This document shows, piece after piece, positions 35,342 to 47,123 of a stretch of DNA of 64,000 nt. This DNA is from Tamarix chinensis. Lineage: Eukaryota > Streptophyta > Magnoliopsida > Caryophyllales > Tamaricaceae. Below the pieces are notes generated by a model. The model was not told the origin of the DNA, ran no database searches, and was given only the letters and a program-made list of their open reading frames with translations. A program made the translations under genes and the position numbers. Positions within the stretch are counted from its first letter, which is position 1, and each line of letters starts with the position of its first letter. The stretch is taken from NCBI GenBank assembly GCA_030549775.1, contig CM060176.1, forward strand, positions 102,033,569-102,097,568. Reading direction: 5' to 3'.

Positions 35342-35700
35342 AGGACACCTGATCACTACTAAAGGTTGGGGAGGGGTTATTTTCCTAATTGTCTTTTAAT
35401 TCGTAATTTTTTTATTCTATGAGTGGGGGTCGAGGGAGTGTGTAGTAGAGTCTGTTATGGGGTTATTTCTTTCAGTTATTGGTTGTCTCTTAGCATCTTT
35501 TCTTTCAATGATATGGGGGCTGGGAAGTGGATAAATAAAGTCTGTTAGAGGGAGGCGCCAGGCCCTCGAATGCCTGGTTGTGTACGTTCCACACCGTTGA
35601 AATCAATACAACTCACTTCCTCTCTTCATATCCTAAATAAATTCTCCCTTATTATTTGATCTGTTGTGAGAATTCAGGGATTCTACTGCGGGTACTACCA
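35281..35700 (+). repeat. 3' LTR of the decayed chromovirus
   Basis: 420 bp, TGATAGGCCTATGG to GGTACTACCA, directly after the polypurine tract. Confidence 0.85.
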
Positions 35701-36126
35701 TGATATTAGATTTGGTGTCCACTAGGCTTAACTACTGTGCACCTTCTTAATCCAGTTTAGCCATCAACTCTTATTTATTTATTTTGCTTCTTTCGTTACT
35801 TCCCTATGATATGCTTGCAAATTTTGCAGGAAATATTGCTCAATTGTGCATCATTTTTGTGATTGATTGAATCAGTCATTGGCATAGTGTTTATCTATTC
35901 TCCTTTTCTTCTTTTCTTTGTATGTCTTTTGGTTGGGGGGAGGGGTAAGCTGATTTTTGATAGCTGAGGGCAGTGTTTGGTAAATTAGATTTAATAGCTG
36001 AAATTTCATAAATAGTCGGCCGTTTGTATTTGACTTGTATAATATTAGTTTATTGATAAACTAATATGGTTTGGCAATATGTGATGATTTGTTGCATGGG
36101 CCAAAATCCTAGTCCACGTGGTCATA
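35701..36126. other. Short intronic stretch between two chromoviruses
   Basis: No gene. TTGCAAATTTTGCAG near 35815-35830 looks like a splice acceptor but the following sequence has no coding support. Ends with TCATA (36122-36126), the target duplication of the next element. Confidence 0.5.
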
Positions 36127-36178
36127 TGATGTGGATAAAAAAGATTTTTATAGGAATATTGATAAACGTAGGAATGAA
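36127..36178 (+). repeat. 52-bp remnant of the 5' LTR
   Basis: Aligns with 39611-39662 with a few differences (TATAGGAATATTGATAAACG versus TATAAGAATAAGTATAAACG). Confidence 0.8.
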
Positions 36179-36189
36179 ACGAACTTCCA

Positions 36190-37667
36190 TTTTTTGCACT
36201 TTCTTTAGGTGTAATGGAAAATCTGCCAAGTTGGTCATAGATGGTGGTGGTACCCTTAATGTCGTATCTCGAGCCGCCATGAAAAGACTAAACCTTAAGC
36301 CTGAACCTCATCCTAATCCTTTTACGGTAGCTTGGGTAAATAAGACCACTCTCCCCATTGACCAAAGATGCCTAGTTCCCCTCCACCTAGGCCCACATTA
36401 TAAAGAAGATCTTTATTTTGATGTACTTCCCATGGATGTAGCCCACGTTCTCTTAGGTAGACCTTGGCTTTATGATCATTCAGTTAAGATTGATTGCCGA
36501 CCAAATACTCACTATTTCTTCTTTAAAGGAAAGCGTATCATTCTTAATCCTGCAAAACCATCTGATCCCTCACCCCCTCAAACCACTTCTACGCGTAAGG
36601 AAGCTCCTATAAATAGGGTTCAAATCATCACACCTCGCACCTTTCATCAGGAGAGTAGGAACACCAATTTCATGTTAGCCATAGTCGCTCAAGAGATCTC
36701 CCCAAACTCCACTTCACCCATTCCCACTGAGGTTCAGAAGTTATTGGGTGACTTTTCGGATGTAATTCCCGAAGAGTTACCTAAAGAGTTACCACCCATG
36801 AGAGACATTCAACATGCCATCGATCTTATTCCTGGGTCTCAGTTACCTAATCTTCCCCATTATAGGATGAACCCTAATGAGCGGGCTGAATTAAATAGGC
36901 AAGTTGAGGAGCTCCTTCGTAAGGGATTTGTAAAGCATAGCATGAGTCCTTGTGCAGTACCCACCTTACTTACTCCCAAGAAGGACGGATCTTGGAGAAT
37001 GTGTGTGGATAGTAGAGCCATTAATAAAATCACGATTAAGTATAGATTTCCTATCCCTAGACTAGAGGACATGTTAGACACTCTAGCTGGCTCTAGTTAC
37101 TACTCTAAAATCGACTTACGTAGCGGGTACCACCAAATTCGTATTCGGCCGGGGGATGAATGGAAAACAGCCTTTAAGACGCAGGATGGACTCTTTGAGT
37201 GGTTAGTTATGCCTTTTGGGTTATCAAATGCCCCTAGCACATTCATGAGGTTTATGACCCATATCCTCCAGCCATTTATGGGAAAATTCCTCGTGGTCTA
37301 TTTCGATGACATCCTGATTTATAGCAAGTCTAAAAGGGATCACCTGTCCCACCTTAGACAAGTCTTCACTACTTTACGGGAAGCCAAGCTTTATGCTAAT
37401 CTCAAGAAATGTTCCTTCCTTCAATCTCAGGTTCTCTTTCTAGGCTTTATTGTTTCTTCTCAGGGCATTTCTACTGACCCTGAGAAAGTCAGAGTTATTA
37501 AGGAATGGTCTGAACCGAAATCTGTTACGGAAGTGCGTAGCTTCCATGGCCTAGTTTCCTTCTATCGTCGGTTCATCCGCAATTTTAGCTCTATTATGGT
37601 CCCCATCACTGATTGTCTAAAGAAGGGATCATTTCAGTGGACTCCTAAAGCTTCTAGAGCCTTTTAG
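36190..37667 (+). pseudogene. pol: Protease and reverse transcriptase of the gag-less chromovirus
   Basis: The open frame actually starts upstream at 36066, but codons before about 36190 are flank and LTR remnant. Protease: KLVIDGGGTLNVVS near 36230, then DVLPMDVAHVLLGRPWLYD. Reverse transcriptase: VPTLLTPKKDGSWRMCVDSR, YYSKIDLRSGYHQIRI, WLVMPFGLSNAPSTF and an intact YFDD box at 37299-37310, then FLGFIVSSQGISTDPEKV. The frame is stopped by TAG at 37665-37667, in phase with the RNase H that follows. With gag and the primer-binding site gone it cannot move alone. Confidence 0.88.
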
Positions 37668-38093
37668 GAAATTAAGGAGTGTATGACTAAGGCCCCTGTC
37701 CTTAGGCATCCCAATTTTAGTAAAGTCTTCGAGGTTCATTGTGATGCTTGCGAAATAGGCATAGGAGGAGTGTTAGGTCAGGAAGGACATCCCATAGCAT
37801 TTTTCAGTGAGAAACTCAATGCGTCTAAACAAAAGTACACCATCCATCTTAAGGAGTTATATGCTGTGGTTAGGTCCCTCCATCATTGGCGGTATTACCT
37901 TTTACCCCAAGACTTTGTAGTCTATTCTGACCATCTAGCACTAGAGTATTTGCATTCAAAGCGAGAATTGCCAAAGAAGTATGCTAAATGGCTTGAATTC
38001 TTAGGCGAATATACTTTCGTCCTAAAACATCGTTCAGGAACCGAGAATCAAGTAGCTGATGCTCTTAGCAGGATATGTGCTATCCTTCAATAA
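37668..38093 (+). pseudogene. pol: RNase H of the gag-less chromovirus
   Basis: Same frame as the preceding segment. FEVHCDACEIGIGGVL, GHPIAFFSEKLNASKQKY, LKELYAVV, VVYSDHLALEYL and VADALSR follow the RNase HI order with the acidic residues present. Closed by an in-frame TAA at 38091-38093. Confidence 0.85.
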
Positions 38094-39371
38094 TGGAATA
38101 TTAGGGCTACTAACTTTGATAAAATGAAGGATGATTACTCTTCTTGTCCCGATTTCGGTCATATCTACCAAGAAGTCTTTCATGGTAACCGTCAGGACTT
38201 CGTTGATTATGTCATCCATAATGGATATCTTTTTAGAGCGTCTAGATTGTGCATTCCTCAATCCTCGTATAGAGACTTTCTTGCTTGGGAATTGCACGCC
38301 GGTGGCCTTGCGGGTCACTTCGGTATGGATCGTACCATCACCTTGGTACGTGATCGTTTCTATTGGCCTTCTTGGCAACAAGACGTTAAGAGAGTCATAT
38401 CCCAGTGTCATACTTGTCAGTTAGCTAAAACTAAAAAGCAAAACACGGGCTTATATACTCCTTTACCTGTTCCTCATGAGCCATGGAAGGATCTTAGCAT
38501 GGAATTTATTCTAGGTATCCCCAAAACATCCAGAGGCCATGACTCGATCCTTGTAGTAGTAGATAGATTCTCCAAGATGGCCCATTTCATACCCTGTAGC
38601 AAGACTTCTGATGCTGTTCACGTTGCTAGATTGATTTTTCGTGAGGTATTCAGACTTCATGGTCTTCCTTCTTCCATAGTATCTGATAGAGATTCTAGGT
38701 TCGTCTGTTGGTTCTGGAAGACACTCTGGACTCTTAGCAAAACCCAGTTAAAGTTTTCTACCGCCCATCATCCCCAGACCGATGGTCAGACTGAGGTGGT
38801 AAATCGAGGTTTAGGTGACCTTCTTCGTTGTCTTGTCGGAGATCGACCTCGTACTTGGGATTTAGTGTTACCCACAACTGAGTTCGCTTATAACCATGCG
38901 TCTAATCGGTCCACGGGAAAGAGTCCTTTTGAAATTGTTTATGGTTATACTCCTCGTGCTCTTATTGACTTTGGCCCCTTATCCCCACATGCACGTGTGT
39001 CTGCGTCTGCTGAGTCCTTTGCTGATCATATACATTCTTTGCATGATGAGATTAGGCGTAAGATTATGTTGAGTAATGTGGACTATAAACTTGCTGTTGA
39101 TGTGCATCGTAGAGATAAGGGTTTTAATGAAGGTGACTTTGTCATGGTATGCTTGTGTCCTGAATGTTTTCCAAAAGGATGTTTTAAAAAGTTACATGCG
39201 CATGCTATGGGCCCGTATGAGATTTTGAAAAAACAAGGACCGAATGCTTATGTGCTAGATCTACCCGATGATTTAGGTATTAGTCCTGTTTTCAACGTGA
39301 GTGATTTGTCACCTTACAGAGGCAACTTTGAGCCTCCTGCCTTGCCTTCTAGTGTGCCTGCAGGTCTGTAG
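38094..39371 (+). pseudogene. pol: Integrase of the gag-less chromovirus, first catalytic Asp changed
   Basis: Same frame again. The zinc-binding region has HAGGLAGHFG and CHTCQLAK. In the core, the position normally Asp in SMDF-type motifs is Glu (SMEFILGIP, codon 38502-38504). The second Asp (IVSDRDSRF) and the Glu ([13 protein letters not shown]) are present. The C-terminal region (HARVSASAESF..., LHAHAMGPYEILKKQGPNA) leads to an in-frame TAG at 39369-39371. The Asp-to-Glu change would be expected to cripple strand transfer. Confidence 0.85.
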
Positions 39372-39668
39372 GAGCCGACAATGCCACCTGTTCAGCTGCC
39401 CAAGGATGAGATTGCTTCTATTGATGATGTGGAGTATGTTAACTCTTCTCAAGGAGGGTTTTGCCGATTTTGGATCACGTGGAAGAACCGCCCAGATTGT
39501 GATGCTACTTGGGTTCCTGAGGATGATCTTCGAGATTTGGCTCCAGAATTGCTTAATGACTTTCTTCGATCTCACTCGCCGGAGTCGAGTTCTTTTTCGG
39601 TGGGAGAGAATGATGTGGATAAAAAAGATTTTTATAAGAATAAGTATAAACGTAGGAATAAAAATTAG
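39372..39668 (+). pseudogene. Chromodomain tail of the gag-less chromovirus
   Basis: In phase with pol after the stop. VEYVNSSQGGFCRFWITWKN then DATWVPEDDLRDL is a chromodomain-like module. The frame continues through the polypurine tract into the 3' LTR and ends with a Lys/Arg-rich tail (KNKYKRRNKN) at TAG 39666-39668. By remembered resemblance this is closer to Galadriel-type than to the Tekay-like elements elsewhere here; that clade call is uncertain. Confidence 0.75.
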
Positions 39669-39903
39669 ATTCCTATCTTATTTTCTTACCTTAGTAATTA
39701 TTTTATTTACCTTAGTAATTTATGTTGATCTCATCTTAGCTAGTAATTAGTGATTTTTACTATCGTTATTTTTATGGCCCTTACTCTATATAAAGGGGTC
39801 TTAGGGTTGTTATTTGAGGAGGAATGAATGAATATTATTTAATCCCGAGTGATTTTCTGGTTTCCCTCTCAAATTCTCCTTCTTCCCTCTCAACCTTGCA
39901 TCA
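39611..39903 (+). repeat. 3' LTR of the gag-less chromovirus (293 bp)
   Basis: TGATGTGGAT start, CCTTGCATCA end, preceded by the purine tract CGGTGGGAGAGAA and followed by target copy TCATA. Contains a good TATA box, CTATATAAAG, near 39786. Confidence 0.85.
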
Positions 39904-39908
39904 TCATA

Positions 39909-42436
39909 ACTTAAATGAGGTTTTTAGTGTGTAATGTAGCCATAGGAAGCCCAAGGCAAAGATAAACGTGTCATCCATGAGAGGAAGGATACACACAAGT
40001 TAAATTGCAGAGACCACACTTTGTGAGAGATTGTTACAAGAAGGGAAAGCTCTAGATTTGCATTTAGAGGCTATGAAACACTTTGTACTAAAGGATGACA
40101 AAGTAAAGGGCATGTATTTGTTGATTGGACATTATGCATCTCTGATAGGATCACACATGCTTGGTAGAATTCTTCGGGGTTGAGACTTGAAACAATTATT
40201 ATCTTTGATGAAGGTAATTGCAATCGTAAAGACGTGGATGACAAATTGCTCAAAGGTAGAGCACAATGCTAGACTAGCATGAGGTTGATGGGACATGACT
40301 CTCCACATGTGGGTAATCTTTACATTTCAGGAATCTATGTAGTCTAGAGAAGGGTTAAAGGATAGTGGGTTACCAAGTTTTGACAATATAACATGTGTCA
40401 AGGGTGTTGCTAACATAGTTGGGAATTTATCTTGAATATATTATGCTATTTGACGGGTCAACATTGAATTATGTATGTTTTGGGCCATCAATTTTGTAGG
40501 AAGCGAGCCTATACTATACTTGCACATTGACCCATTGTCTAGAGTGTTCTAGAAGATTATAGAATAGCCTAGAGAACTAGGGATAAAGGAGAGTTCTAAA
40601 GTTAGAAGATGGGATATTTCAATGGAATAGTTTTGAAACTAGATCTTAGCCATCAAATAATGCATTGTGGATGCGGTTTGCCAAACTAAAGGAGACCCCT
40701 CCTTTCCATTTGAACTTACCAAGCACAATCAAGATGCCTCTCCCATCCTTTTAATTGAGAGCTCAAAGTGATCCATAATTTTTCAAGCATTTGTGTTTGT
40801 CTACTATTCTTTCTCTCATAGGCAAGTACTGCACTTGTGATTGATTGGAAAGTTTTCCCTTCACAAGATGATCTTAAAATAGGAGATGGGTTTGTGGAAA
40901 GCGGAGAAAGTGTTAGTTATGTGGAATGTGGATATTCCATTTGATTTCTTTTAGTTACACATTGAAGCTGTTGTAGGGTAGATAGTATGATACACTTTAT
41001 TCTGTGTGGCTGGAGGGAAAAAAAAAAAACAAAGAGAGACCTAAGACAAGTTTGGGAAGATGGATACCTGGAAAAGGGAATTTCACAAAAGTAGGTTAAG
41101 AGTTTAGCATGGAGACTAGCTTGGCGGAATCTTCTTTGGTGTCAGTGAGGATTTTATTATTATTTTTTCTCAAAAAGATAATGGGTTTTCTTTCCTTCAA
41201 ATTTCATTGATTAAGTTTGGGAAAAATTGCACAGGCAGAATGTTCGAGAGATATGACACTGCCTTTTTTGTTGTTATGCTTAAGCTTTCATGTATTCAAC
41301 TGCAATTGGTTGTAAGAATGGAAGTCAATAATCAATTTTGACCATAACAATTTGTGCCATAGCTTTGTCTCTCATGCACAAATAATGCAATATAGGTACT
41401 ATCTTGTTCATGTGTTGCATAATAAATAATGTCTTGTGGCTATTGCAGCATTATTGTTTCAATTACTGATTTAAAGCTTCTTGTGCTTAACTTTAGACCT
41501 CAACTCAAAATCTATTTGTCTGGATAACTATTTACGTTGGACAATGAGCTTATGGAACTTCAACAAGAGGCCATGCCAACCTGTTTCTTCGCCCTTTACA
41601 TATCCCCCCCCCATAACAAACACTAACATTAAAGAGAAATCTTGATGATTCATTTGCTGATAAGATGTCTACAATGGTAAAAATTTGCTTATGCATGAAA
41701 ATATCGGTTATCTTGGATGATACATATGATACTTTTGTGCCTAGTTGCGTCCAACTCTAATATCATACTGACAAGCTCATGTTCTTGTACCTCTATGGTA
41801 TCAAATGATATTATATTCCATGCTCTTCCATTCATATTTGTCATCTCTTATGATAGAATGTTGAAAATATCTGGCACCCATGTGCTTCATTTTAATGCAA
41901 ACACGGTTGTATCGTCAATTCAAGGATTGATTATTCCCTTGATTGAATTGGAACTTATTTATGCAAATGAAGATCAAACTGGATATAGATTTACAGCCTG
42001 ATAGCTAGATTTCCCAGTAACCAATTTTTTTGAGTTGGATCCATATTATTTCTTACTTGCTGTTCAGTTTAACTTTATTGATGCAATGATCATTGCCTTT
42101 AAAGCAATATCAACCAATGTAATAAACTTTATCCTATCATTTTCTTCGACAGGATTAAAAAGGATGCTATAAAGAAACTTATTTTTTGAATTTATTTTTC
42201 TTGAGATAGAACTTCGTTACTCTTTAGTACCATTAATGAAGTGCTAGGCGCATTATTTCTTCATATTTTGGATCATTTGTGATTACGTTGTCCTTTCTAG
42301 GGTTATTCAAATCAGATAATCGGCTTTAAGAGCTGCACTTGCAATTCTTCTGCATCTACCTCTATTTTCATTGCTTTGTGCATGTGGAACTGAGGGAGTT
42401 TAGCTTCAAATCTTACTTTATAAATACATTGTACAG
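39909..42436. other. Distal part of putative intron 1
   Basis: No intact gene. 39920-40620 has decayed coding-like and LTR-like text (for example GAAGCCCAAGGCAAAG, and TTCTAGAAGATTATAG near 40550) that may belong to an old copia-type element. The rest is AT-rich. A polypyrimidine-containing stretch leads to TTGTACAG at 42429-42436, the acceptor for the next exon. Confidence 0.45.
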
Positions 42437-42740
42437 GTCTTTCCCGGTCACGCATTCACGTATTTCTAGGAGTTCAGTAAAGCCAGAACTTCCTAGATCC
42501 TTTTGTGCCTCTTGTAATGCTTCTTTGATTACCTCAAGCATCAATCTGAACCAGTATGCCCGGCTACATCAGATATCAATTGAGAAACATTCACTCTGCT
42601 GTAATTCATGGCAAACATATGCTGTACCTGTCAGCTCAGAAGATCTGTCGTCAATATCTTCAAGTAATTACGCAGATCTTGAGAGTGTCCCAGAGGATTC
42701 ACCCAAGGAGCTGCTTGCTAAGCCCCGAAGCAGTGATGAG
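42437..42740 (+). CDS. PTST1-like protein, exon 2 (transit peptide and N-terminal region)
   Basis: 304 nt from acceptor ACAG to donor GAG|GTAAGC, ending on a complete codon. The encoded segment (SFPVTHSRISRSSVKPELP, then SLCCNSWQTYAVP and acidic SSISSSNYADLESVPEDS, then PKELLAKPRSSDE) is Ser-rich and basic first, acidic later, as in a plastid precursor with a variable linker. It joins in frame to the coiled-coil exon at 50546. I identify the family mainly from the downstream exons. In Arabidopsis PTST1 delivers granule-bound starch synthase to starch granules in plastids. With the 17-nt start exon the coding total through here is 107 codons. Confidence 0.8.
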
Positions 42741-44756
42741 GTAAGCTCAGGGGCTTGTTAGTTGATGGTAAATCCTTGCAGTAAAACTTTGTAGCTCTTT
42801 TGTTAAGTTGTTGACATACATAGCAAAGAGAAACAATGCAGGGATGCTGTTGAAATAAGATTAAGCTGAAAAGGAAATTTTGTGAAACAGGTATTATGTA
42901 GGAAATATCTGTCAGCTATGCAACAAAGATCTCTTGGACCATATAGTTGTCCTTTCTTTATTTTTGGCTGGCCATCACTTTCTTGATCTCCTTACCTTGC
43001 TTATTTTCTATTTTTATGCTTATTTTTTATTTTATTACGCTCTCCGTTGTTTGTAAGTTTTCTTTTTCGATGCATACTGAAATGTTTGCAAGCATTCTAT
43101 TCATACGATATTACTACTTCCAATTTTATATCAACGCCTTTTTAGCTTTTGGCATAAGAATTGCTAAAATAATCCAAATCACTAAATTATTCTCTTAAAG
43201 TATTATTAGAAAAAAATATAGATAGATAAATAAAAGACTATGGAGTATGTAATACTGAAGGTTAAAGTGAGAAAAATAATTTAAAATTTACCTCATGATT
43301 GTAAAACTGTACTTATTTGTAACCAAAATCAAATTGCTAAAACTATAGTTATTTACAATCAGAGGGAATAATTATTTTTACTTTATGAATGTCTCTTATT
43401 TAGTAGGGATTGTCATATATATCATCAATATCAAAAAATAAACTCATTAATAGTGAGGGAAAATAAGGAATATAAGTATAAAACAAATGATGTGACATCA
43501 TAGTTAAAGCTATTTTGACTTTTTTTTTTGTCAATATTGATGACTTTCAAACCCTTACAAGCAATGTAAGTCTACAAGGAGCATTATTTTTCTTGGGTGG
43601 GTGATTGGACTTGCACATTGTATGTTTGTTATATGGTTACATGTATTCATATTCTCAAACACCTAAAGATTTAAATCTTCCCTTTTGTTGCTATTAAATG
43701 ACAACTGAGTTTCAAGCTTGTAGAACATGGGTTGTATGAAGTGAAAGTTAAGCATTTATGATGGTAACAAAACTAAGGCGTTGCTCTAGGTAGACCACAT
43801 AGGGTGGTTAAGCCTCTAGTTAGATATGGCTTTGAGGAGTTAGAGGTTGTGGTTGATATGCAGGGGCTAGTGTCATACCTAATTATCTTTGCTAATGCTT
43901 ATTCAAATAAGTAGTGTGCTACTATAGAGGAGGATATACAATCTCTGTGGAAAAATCAAACATGAGAACTTGTATTGTTGCATGCAATCATAAGTGGGTA
44001 TACAAATTGCATGTTTAGTTGCACGTGGGTTCAGTCAAATATCCGGTGTGGACTATAACAAGGTGTTTTCTTTGTTGTTAGGTATATTTCTATTCGTATT
44101 TTACTTGCGCTAGTGGCTATGTAGGATTTAGAGTTGGTGTAGTTGGATGTAAAAACATTGTTCCTGCACAATGAGCTTGAGGGGGAGATCTACACGTGTC
44201 AATCGAATGATTTTATTGTTGAAGGCAAGCAAGACGATGTGTGTTTGTTGAAGTAGTCATTGTCTGAAGCAGTAGCCTATATAGTGGTATAAAAGATTTG
44301 ATCAGTTTATGATTGAGCATAGGTTATCTAGCGTGACTGCGATGGATTTGTTTACTTGAAGGAGCTTAATAATGGCTATTTGGTGTATTTTTGTTGTGTT
44401 GATGACATAATTGTAGCAACAAAAGATGTGTCTAATGTTAACAAGATGAAGACAATGCTAAAGAGTGAGTATGAGATGAAAGATGTGGGAATTGTGAAGA
44501 GGATACTCGGTATGAAGATCATACGAAATTGTAGTTAGAAGGGTTACTAAACAAGGTTTTGGAGATGTTTTATATGGCAGATGTCAAGCCAGTTAGCACT
44601 TCGTTAGCCACTTGTTTCATATTGTTCACTTTTGATTGCTCCAAATCCAAAGATGAGCTTGAAGTTATGGCTACAGTTCCCTACTATAATGCTCTAGCTG
44701 CGTGATGTACATTGTGGTTTGTATCAGTCCTAGTATAGCTCAAGTTGTGACAGACT

Positions 44757-45009
44757 ATGAAATATTGGTTATAATACGTAATATTGATTTATATGTATTG
44801 AATTTTAGTTAGCTGATACGCAAAATTGGCCATATGTGACAGTTGTAGAATTTTACGCATTTATTTACGATATATCAATTCTCCTTACCGATATTTATCA
44901 ATATGATATTTATTGTGGAAAAAAAATCAATTTACGACAATGACGACATATAAAATATCATTCATGACATTTTGATACCTCAGCCACAACCGCAATCACG
45001 GTTTTAATG
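44757..45009 (-). mobile_element. MULE-like MITE, copy 3, reverse
   Basis: Read on the minus strand, CCGTGATTGCGGTTGTGGC, then ATGATATTTTATATGTCGTC, then ATCGGTAAGGAGAATTGA follow the order of the copies at 20498 and 55356. It lies inside the decayed copia pol. Ends approximate. Confidence 0.65.
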
Positions 45010-45550
45010 TGTGGTTGTGAGTTGGTAGATTGTGAATCCTAGGAAGGTTCATTGCAAGAAGTGGATTCCAAGGTACTTGAAGAATACAATGTTGGCTTAT
45101 TTGGAGCATAAGAAGTCAATCGATGCGTTGATTGGGTTCATAGGCTTTGATTATAGTGGAGACCTATATAATAGAAGATCCACCAATGATTATATGTTTT
45201 GTTTTGGTGGTTTGGTGGTTAGCCGGAGGTTATCCTTTTAAGAGGTGACAGCCTTATCTTCTATCGAGGCTATATATGGCTACGACTTAGGCTTTTTAGG
45301 AAGTTGTATGGCTTAGAAGATTACTTCATGAGCTTGGATTTGATCGTGGTGCTTTTGTTGTTCGAAGAGATAGAGTGCTATTTGTCTAGCAAAGATTCAA
45401 AATGCTTTCCACCATTAAACGAAACACCTTGATATTAGGCACTACACGAGGTATTGTTGCTGCTAGCAATGTTATATTGGAGAAAGTGACTATTGTGGAG
45501 AATCTAATGAAACCATTAACTAAGAGCAAGTTTGAAAATATCTCTGAATA

Positions 45551-45904
45551 TGTAACACCCCAAAATTAATTGGTTCACTCCTACTGTTCCAGTACCAAGT
45601 GCTAAGGCTAAGAAAATATTTCCATCAACTCATATCAATACATAAATCAAGGTTCGCAAATACAATAATCAGAGTACGCACGAATTATTACATAACCGAA
45701 ATACGAGAGAAAGTTTCTTAGAGTAGAAAGATGCCTATGATGTTAAAATTGTTTCTGGAATTCATAACATAGCTAAAGGGTAATAAGGATAATAATAGCA
45801 TTTGAAGGGAAAACCGGCCACGCCACTCCGAAGATTAATCCAACCCATAATCAACTCTCGCCTATGCCTGATGCCCCATAGACATCAATATCATCAAAGA
45901 AGGC
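45551..45904 (+). repeat. Left arm of the foldback element
   Basis: About 354 bp, inverse of 47124-47554, with roughly 95% or better identity by eye where both arms are present. Confidence 0.8.
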
Positions 45905-47123
45905 ATCTACTACTTGCAACACGTCAGATGGGCCTCCTGCTTGTGGGAATGAGCAACACCCATGAAAAGGGTAATCAGTACGCTACGGACTGAGTAAGGT
46001 AACAGATGCACTAAGGCCACACACAAGGTCACAAAAATCATGCAGAATAAATAGAGGATCATAAAGTCCAACATAATAACATAAAGGCAAATGAACATTC
46101 AGGTGAATATACCATGGTCCAATATAGTCCAGATTTATTACTTAATTAATCTTTTATCGAATTTATTTTCACACCATGCTTTTTATCAAGTCCACACGAG
46201 TACGGAAATTCCACTATTATTTCATTCCATACCATCATATTACACAACCTAACATGCATATCTTATGGGCCATACCATATCACAATAAAAATAGAACTTT
46301 ACATACTTTACACATGCCATAAAATATCGTAGAAACATACCTCAACTCCACGTCATATTGTATATATAATAGTTATAAAAATACTCATAACATACATCAT
46401 GTTTCATATCATATGGCATGCAAGGCATGTAAAACACATTACACACAAACGGCCTTAGTTACACCCTTACCTAAAATGTCACTGGTCTTTGAGCAAGGTG
46501 GAGCATGGCTGTGGTGGCTCGTGCAAGAAGAATTGAGGAGAAAGGGTGGTTCAGTTAGTTAGAGGGTGGTGTAGGGAAGACTTAGGTAGGTAGAGCAAGC
46601 GGCGTAGTTGGCTGACGGCAGAGGAAATGGTGTCTGAAGTTGCGGTGGTGCGCAGGGTAAGTTCTTAGGCTTTTGGGAAAAAGTTTCAAGATCAATCAAT
46701 AGGGGGGTATTTATAGAGTTTGGAGGAGAAGGTAGGGTTCTGAGGGTCGGTAGGAAGATAATGCAGGTAGGGTTTAGGTAGCTGGCGGCACCAATTGGCC
46801 GGTACAAAATTCAAATCGTGGTAGACTATTCGCGTAGGTCCTCCTCCTGCGTTCCATTTAAAAATTTTATACCCGACGCCAGCGGCTCGGTTCTCCCTTC
46901 TTTTTGTCTTCTTTCTTTTTCCCCCAACCGACCGGTCCTCCTCCTTCTTCTTCCTTCCTCCTTCATCATCGACTTGCAACTCCATCGCCTTCGAAAATGG
47001 CGCCGCCAGCTACGCTCGACTTGACCGGCCGTTTCTCCTCTCTTTCTCTTCCCCCTGAATCGCAGTTCAACATGACTTAACCCACCTTCCTTTTCTTCCG
47101 CGCAAAACCCTCCTTTTCCTGCC

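Larger units (their letters stand above)
30303..35700 (+). mobile_element. Decayed Ty3/gypsy chromovirus, full-length structure
   Basis: 5' LTR 30303-30759 and 3' LTR 35281-35700 share TGATAGGCCT starts and GTACTAYCA ends. Flanks TGATG (30298-30302) and TGATA (35701-35705) match at four of five bases. A primer-binding site near match (TGGTATTGGAGC, 30763-30774) and a polypurine tract (ATGGGGGCAATAA, 35268-35280) are present. Gag, protease, reverse transcriptase, RNase H, integrase and chromodomain occur in order but are broken by many stops and frame changes. The 3' LTR lacks about 50 bp present in the 5' LTR near 30565-30600. Confidence 0.88.
36127..39903 (+). mobile_element. Ty3/gypsy chromovirus with 5' LTR and gag deleted
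   Basis: TGATGTGGATAAAAAAG at 36127 matches the start of the 3' LTR at 39611 for about 52 bases (to about 36178), then the sequence jumps directly into protease. TCATA occurs at 36122-36126 and 39904-39908, so the outer ends are original and an internal deletion removed most of the 5' LTR, the primer-binding site and gag. Pol runs in a single frame with only three stops. A chromodomain follows integrase. Confidence 0.88.
19238..42436 (+). other. Putative intron 1, 23.2 kb, filled with transposable elements
   Basis: Donor GTCAGA at 19238 and acceptor TTGTACAG at 42429-42436. Contains a TGTAA-family copy, MULE-like MITEs, a Cassandra LTR, the tandem-LTR gag element and two chromoviruses. Stretches without defined elements are 19238-20344 (no gene seen), 25719-26950, 35701-36121 and 39909-42436. 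Its reality depends on the start exon at 19221. Confidence 0.45.

Noticed and set aside
42339..42436. Unspliced N-terminus starting at Met 42339
   Set aside because: The leader is Phe/Tyr-rich and atypical for a transit peptide, and a good splice acceptor lies at 42436. Kept as the alternative if the distant start exon fails.
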